The notes under the pieces were generated by a model. The model was not told where the DNA came from and made no database searches. It worked only from the letters and a program-made list of their open reading frames with translations. From positions 124,850,937 through 124,914,936 of the forward strand of contig NC_134538.1 of the NCBI RefSeq assembly GCF_050624435.1: 64,000 nucleotides of DNA. Reading direction: 5' to 3'. The stretch comes from Tenrec ecaudatus (taxonomy: Eukaryota > Chordata > Mammalia > Afrosoricida > Tenrecidae). Positions 60,201 through 64,000 of the stretch are shown here, in pieces (the first letter of the stretch is position 1; every line of letters starts with the position of its first letter). A program made the position numbers and the translations under genes.

Positions 60201-61903
60201 ACAGGTGAGTATCAGCCAGGCTCTGTGAAGTGCGATACTGGTTATGATGCTCAAGGGAATAGCATCTTTTAAAAAGAGGTATTTGGGAATCTTCAGAAGC
60301 AAAATGTCCTGAGATCGATGACTTACTTTAAAAATGTATCAGAAAAAGAAAGATGAAACAAATATAGCAAATTACTAACATAACAACAGTCAAAAGGAAG
60401 TGACAAAGAGGTGGGTGTTTATGATACTAGCCTGTCTGTACATGGAGCAAATGTCCTAACCAAAGATTTTTAAAAAGAAGGAAGGAAAGAAGAAAAGGGA
60501 GTGAATGGGTGGTGTGGAGGATGAACGTGGCAGACGGCTCCCGTCCCTTGATCTCTCTCCTTCTGGATCCGATGAAGGACTGGGGCTGGGGTGTGAGTCC
60601 GATGAAGGACTGGGGCTGGGGTGTGAGATCCCTCAGAGTGCAACCAAGGAGACACGATGGCGGTTATGGAGAGGTCTTCCCTACAATCATTTAACTCCCC
60701 AAGCGGCAGTCCCACTCTCTGAGGGCACTGGGACAGTTCAGGGGGGTGCAAGAGCGGGCTGAGCCTGCACTGTGGGCTGTAGCACACAAGTCTTTGATTG
60801 CCACAGGGTGGTGGGTACTTCTCTGCTCCCTGAAAAGGGGGCAATAGGCCAAATCAATGTGAGAACCTATGATTTAACCCCTAAACTAGTAATAAAAATC
60901 TTGATGATGACTGACAGTGAGTCAGTCAGAAAAGGGTTAAGAAATGCCAGAAAGTGGTAGTTGTGTGTTTGGGTGGGGTGGAGGGGAAACAGGACAGTAT
61001 AGAGGGGTTTTGAGAAAGTACCCCTCTACCCCTCAACTTTAGTAAAGGAACACAAGACGAGGGCCTCACTCTCCTCTGGACATGGCTGTATCTGGAAGTG
61101 CCTGGAAAGACTACCCTCTTCTTGTTCTCGGCTCTAGGGATGAAACGAAACACTGAAGGACAGAGGACAGCCAGCCCTTGACTTTCAGGGTCTGGGTGCC
61201 CCTTTGCCTCTGGACATTGTGTCGTAGGAGATAAGAATTTTCCTAATTATATAATGCTTTGGTAATCCATATATTTTTTAAAAGTGGGGAGCGCCCTGGT
61301 GGCAATAGTGGCTTACATTCAAAACTACCAGCCACTCCATGGGAGAAAGATGAGTCTTTCTACTCTAGTAAAGAGGTACAGTCTCGGAAACCCACAGGGG
61401 CAGTTCTACTTTGTCTTATAGGGTCACTGTGAGTTAGAATTGACTCAATGGCAGTGAATTTGCTTTTTTGGACTGGTGGTCTAGGTTTTCTGCTAACTTG
61501 TACCTGAAGTATCTTAGCTGATATAAAAGCATTAACAAGAGATAGTACTAAATTATTAGAAGAAAGACTCGTTCCAGGGTAGGAGTGAGGTGCAGGGCCG
61601 GAGACAGGGCGATGAGAACCTACTTCCTGTCCCTGGCCCTGTTCCAAGAATGCTTGTAGCAGGAAGGGCCGGCCAGCCACTCTCCCCACACCAGGCAGGG
61701 TCTTTCCTTTGAGAAACTGAGAGGATCCAAAGAACAGGAAGGCTTCCAGTTCTGGCATTTTCTGAGTTCTCTGCACAAAAGGCTGGGTTGTGGCCTGCTG
61801 TCCCACACATCCATTTCCAACCAACATGGCACTGGAATGAGTCTGGAGAAAATGCAGGTACCAGAGGAACGAGGAAAAATGAAATGAAAGAGACAACCAC
61901 CAC

Positions 61904-61982
<79 letters not shown>

Positions 61983-64000
61983 ACACACACACACACACAC
62001 ATTAGCAAGGACGTCACCTCTGCAGTGCGCCAGCCTGCATTGTAAAAACATAATCAGAACGAGAAGCAGGCACTACATACTTTTAAGAGTTTACATCTAT
62101 ATAATGGTAGACAGGTGGCATGCAAGAGTTGTCAAAACCCACAGAACTACATGAGTGGGTGTTCACACAGCTTATGGGAAAGTTCCGTGATCTCTTAATT
62201 CCATTTTCCATGAACTTTTTAAAGTCTCCCCCATCTAAGACCAAGAGTGAAACCCTCGTGTAAACCATGGCATTTAGCGAATACTGTATTAATATCTATT
62301 CATGGTAAAGAGTTTGCCGCTGGAATTCAAGATGTTAAAAGGAGAGGTAATATGGGCGGGGGAGGAATAGCACAAGAGAAATCTGTATTTTCTGTACAAT
62401 TTTTGGGTAGAAATCTAAACCATAAACCTTTGGTAGTCTAGTTTTAAAAAAGTTACCTGAGAAAACAAAATCTATTAAAATATATAAGCAGCTAAAAAAC
62501 AAATAAAAATAAAATATATAAGAAGCATAAATCTGGAAAACAAATGTATCATAGGTTGAGCATTCAATATACTGAAGGTAAAGTCATAAAAAGAAAACAG
62601 AGGTAATGCATGGAAATATCCCAGGTCCGCAGGGCCGGTGTGTTTGGAACGAAGGATGGGTCTGCACAGTGGGGGGCGGGGGAGGGAAGACCCACATCAG
62701 AAGCCATCCCCCTGACAGTCTGGCCAGTCATGAGCGAAGAAATGACCATGAGAGGGAGATTAAAACTTCTCAGTAAAAACATTTGATGCGAAAATCATGG
62801 GAAAAACTCGTTCAAAATTCTGCAGGGCAAGCTTTCATGTTAGAGTCAGACCCCAGAAAGACCTCACTGAATGTGGGGCTAGAGCACAAATGTTTCCAGG
62901 AGCGCTAGGAGCAGTAACCTTGGCCTCCCATGCAGTTGTTCACAGGAAGTTAGAAGGGGACCAGAAAGAGGAGGCCCCCAGGAGAGACCGACAACAAGGC
63001 GACAAGGAGAGATAATGGTGGAAGCACTCACTCAAGGTCAAGTCCAGTTGCTGGATTTTTAGAGGGGGACAGGTGAGAGAAGGGGAGCCCAGGGAGGAGA
63101 AGTGGGTCTGGGGGCAGAGGCAGGAACAAGAATGTGTGGGTGTGTGCACCTGGAAGGCGGCTCTCTGAATGGTTTCCCTCTGTAGACTCACTTCACTCAG
63201 CAGGACTGTATGCTTTCAGGCCCTTCCAACTGACCCGCACACCCCAAGGGAAGGAGTGAATTCACTGGAAGCAGCTTGTGTGTTGGGCACAGTAGGGTGT
63301 GGATGTGGAGTGATGGGTCATGACGAACAAAGCCTTCAGAACCGCGACGCTCTGTCTGTTCAGCTATCACCAGTGCTCCAGCACTGCCCCCCATCTCATC
63401 CCATCCTGCTCTCAAGAAACTACGGGATGTTGAGGCCCTGCCCAGTGCTGCTCGGGGACGCTGAGACCACTCTGGGCTAGTTCTCTGGGGAGTGAGCAAA
63501 AGACCTTGATGGAGTCTTGACTTTGAGTCAGACATGTTACCAGCATCTTCCCACCCAAGCTACTGCTGCTCTTGTGGTTGGCACCCCAAGTGTGCTCTGG
63601 GCGGGTTACATCACCAACCCCTTGAGACTTGAGTCTGTCTGCTAGATTTCAAAATCCCATGTCCTAAAGGGATAGAGTGAAGAAAATGCACAGGGCTGAG
63701 CATCGGTCGTGGGGAGAAGTGGCTTGAGGTTTGGCAATGACTCTACTTCAACAGCCAAGACCACAGCTGCTTTTGCTCCAGACTCACCCCTGCCTGCCCT
63801 TTTCAGCATGAGAACCCTGTGGCTCTCCCCAGTGCCTTCCTCGGCCTAAAACCAGCACATCCATCCTAAGGGAAGGAGTGAGTTTTGCCATTTTAGGATT
63901 TAGAGTAGAAGTGGTGAGAACTTTGGCAAGGCAAAAGTCTGTGCCCTGGTGTCCTCAGCTCTGCCGGTGCAGCTCACCTGACGACCTCCGCCCAGCGCGA
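45411..64000 (-). CDS. ATXN7L1: ATXN7L1, ataxin-7-like protein 1, 3' half (five exons; 5' end beyond the window)
   Basis: Exons, 5' to 3' on the minus strand: 64000-63978 (partial), 58291-58099, 55199-55078, 51070-50122, 45452-45411. They sum to 1329 nt in one frame, 442 residues plus TAA. Landmarks: PRPSSANSISSS, ASRLSSDEGEMDGAEEAEKL, CSFGSRLMGRGYYVFDRRWD, then a long low-complexity segment and the end NRTSRIRTLP. Basic clusters (NKKRKP, GKKRKN) suggest nuclear localisation. ATXN7L1 is a paralogue of ataxin-7, the SAGA deubiquitinase-module subunit. The SCA7 domain should be encoded upstream, outside this window. No glutamine repeat is seen in the part present. Intact in all visible exons. 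Human has, as I recall, extra residues between the 949-nt exon and the last exon that I could not find here. Confidence 0.93.
46578..46705 (-). mobile_element. AfroSINE fragment
   Basis: The plus strand reads gtgagtcagttccaactccc, then aactgtaagtctttacggaa. Confidence 0.65.
46750..46885 (-). mobile_element. AfroSINE, shortened
   Basis: The plus strand reads aacccaaactcactgctatc, gggtagaactgccccgtgag and gtcaccatggctcct (reversed head). Confidence 0.75.
46895..47241 (+). mobile_element. Tc1/mariner-type non-autonomous element (ATAAGACC family)
   Basis: The left end tgttttcctgaaagtaagac and right end ttattttcggggaaata form diverged inverted repeats. The inner motifs ccaaaataagacctaattac and gaaaataagacctagcgtat are hallmarks of a MITE family spread through many vertebrates. 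About 347 bp, no coding frame. Confidence 0.7.
47245..47515 (+). mobile_element. MIR SINE, nearly full length
   Basis: gatgaagaaacaagcacaga, gaggttaagtggtttgctca and aggtcacacagctaaggact match the MIR core region and 3' part. An ancient mammalian SINE directly beside the MITE. Confidence 0.85.
48495..48590. mobile_element. MIR fragment
   Basis: ttggtttgctcatctgtaaa followed by atgggggt is the reversed MIR core. Confidence 0.6.
48592..48790 (+). mobile_element. AfroSINE-type SINE
   Basis: Head aaggagccctggtggtggag, tail ggtcgctataagtccgaatg. Confidence 0.8.
49585..49795 (-). mobile_element. AfroSINE-type SINE
   Basis: The plus strand reads cagggcagagtagaactgcg and ends gtatgccactggggctcagg (reversed head). 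Confidence 0.78.
50122..51070 (-). CDS. ATXN7L1: ATXN7L1 long Ser/Pro/Lys-rich exon
   Basis: The acceptor ctcgcgcgcag precedes GAAGATCC; the donor after CAG is gtaagg. It encodes 316 residues starting KIPPAADSPVPAPAAHIAAP, with HKPSKTKTSKSSKVKDL, NKKRKPQPSTSSSSS, GVSPLSAKLEPSGRT, LSLASHNAVSSLPLSFDKSE, GKKRKNSSSSSKACKITKM and the end PEPVNSTSSRQ. Strongly GC-rich at third positions, which leaves long meaningless open frames on the other strand. Confidence 0.96.
51071..55077 (-). other. ATXN7L1: ATXN7L1 intron
   Basis: A 4-kb GC-rich intron of mostly unique sequence. It has a compound CA/CT microsatellite at 54182 and no clear SINE. Long open frames on both strands near 53.2-54.1 kb look compositional. 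Confidence 0.75.
54182..54239. repeat. (GA)n(TG)n compound microsatellite
   Basis: About 5 GA units join about 24 TG units without a gap. On the minus strand this is (CA)n then (TC)n. Confidence 0.95.
55078..55199 (-). CDS. ATXN7L1: ATXN7L1 exon encoding the conserved FDRRWDRFR block
   Basis: The acceptor ttgctcctcacag precedes TTTTGCTC. Encodes FCSFGSRLMGRGYYVFDRRW, DRFRFALNSMVEKHLNSQMW plus two bases of Lys, with donor gtaagt. The most conserved exon seen of this gene. Confidence 0.96.
55200..58098 (-). other. ATXN7L1: ATXN7L1 intron
   Basis: A 2.9-kb intron with one diverged plus-strand SINE near 55.86-56.0 kb and a run of 12 C near 56142. Nothing else was recognised. Confidence 0.7.
55855..56000 (+). 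mobile_element. Diverged AfroSINE
   Basis: ggcccccgggggccaagtgg, then ttggcagctggaaccatttg and gctttaaagaccacagccaa. Weak match. Confidence 0.5.
58099..58291 (-). CDS. ATXN7L1: ATXN7L1 exon with SSDEGEMDG motif
   Basis: The acceptor ctcgcccccag precedes ACCATCC. Encodes PSSANSISSSASSNPSGYTP, GGDLASRLSSDEGEMDGAEE and CQFSTHHPRPLA, with donor gtaggc. Serine-rich, then acidic. Confidence 0.95.
60568..60627. repeat. 30-bp tandem duplication, two identical copies
   Basis: tccgatgaaggactggggct plus ggggtgtgag occurs at 60568-60597 and again at 60598-60627 with no difference. Confidence 0.95.
61285..61470 (+). mobile_element. AfroSINE-type SINE, well preserved
   Basis: Head gggagcgccctggtggcaat, body gggagaaagatgagtctttc, tail gtgagttagaattgactcaa. 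Confidence 0.85.
61909..62000. repeat. (TC)n(AC)n compound microsatellite
   Basis: About 21 TC units followed by about 25 AC units, the latter with one AG interruption. Confidence 0.95.
63978..64000 (-). CDS. ATXN7L1: ATXN7L1 exon, partial at the window edge
   Basis: The minus-strand sequence ends in AG|gtgagc and, in the frame set by the next exon, reads SRWAEVV plus two bases of Arg. Human has SRPPNSVLPR at this place, so only SR and the final R are clearly shared. The phase is right. Confidence 0.65.

Larger units (their letters stand above)
58292..63977 (-). other. ATXN7L1: ATXN7L1 intron
   Basis: A 5.7-kb intron. Recognised contents: a minus-strand SINE remnant near 59.09-59.24 kb, a 30-bp tandem duplication at 60568, a plus-strand SINE at 61285 and a compound microsatellite at 61909. 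The remainder is unassigned. Confidence 0.75.

Noticed and set aside
61360-62051. Minus-strand frames reading poly-VC and poly-RE
   Set aside because: They are translations of the (TC)n(AC)n microsatellite.

Overview
The window is mammalian nuclear DNA from an afrotherian, most probably a tenrec close to Echinops telfairi. Two repeat families point there. First, there are roughly 35-40 copies of a tRNA-derived SINE of AfroSINE type, with A-box and B-box Pol III motifs, plus tails of an afrotherian RTE LINE. Second, there are five or six copies of the SPIN-type hAT transposon, which among afrotherians is known to be abundant in tenrec. The gene order matches human 7q22.3: PUS7 (-), RINT1 (+), EFCAB10 (-), ATXN7L1 (-).

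Layout. 1-2.9 kb: LINE debris, then a CpG island with a minus-strand splice donor that is probably the PUS7 promoter and non-coding first exon, flanked by a Sp1-box minisatellite. 2.9-7.8 kb: intergenic DNA with SINEs and a complete non-autonomous SPIN. 7.8-33 kb: the complete RINT1 gene. All 15 coding exons can be placed, every splice phase closes, and the 792-residue product equals the human length as I recall it; one intron uses a GC donor. 33-34.5 kb: gap between convergent genes. 34.5-36.1 kb: EFCAB10, coding exons 1-3 and CpG promoter; its short last exon was not found. 36.2-41.9 kb: intergenic, with probable LTR fossils, an MLT1 LTR fragment, an L2 LINE tail, a SPIN and SINEs. 41.9-64 kb: the 3' half of ATXN7L1, with a probable long 3' UTR, a 14-codon last coding exon, a 949-nt Ser/Pro/Lys-rich exon and three further exons, the first cut by the window edge.

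The genes do not form a pathway. RINT1 acts in Golgi-to-ER vesicle tethering and cell-cycle checkpoints. EFCAB10 is a small protein with a docking/dimerisation-type N-terminus and a degenerate EF-hand. ATXN7L1 is a nuclear ataxin-7 paralogue. PUS7 (body outside the window) is a pseudouridine synthase. I found no sign of a new biological system. The most informative features are the mobile elements (SPIN copies, one nested in a SINE; a pogo-like transposon relic with a related MITE; LINE insertions with perfect target-site duplications), the GC-AG intron of RINT1 and the PUS7 promoter minisatellite.
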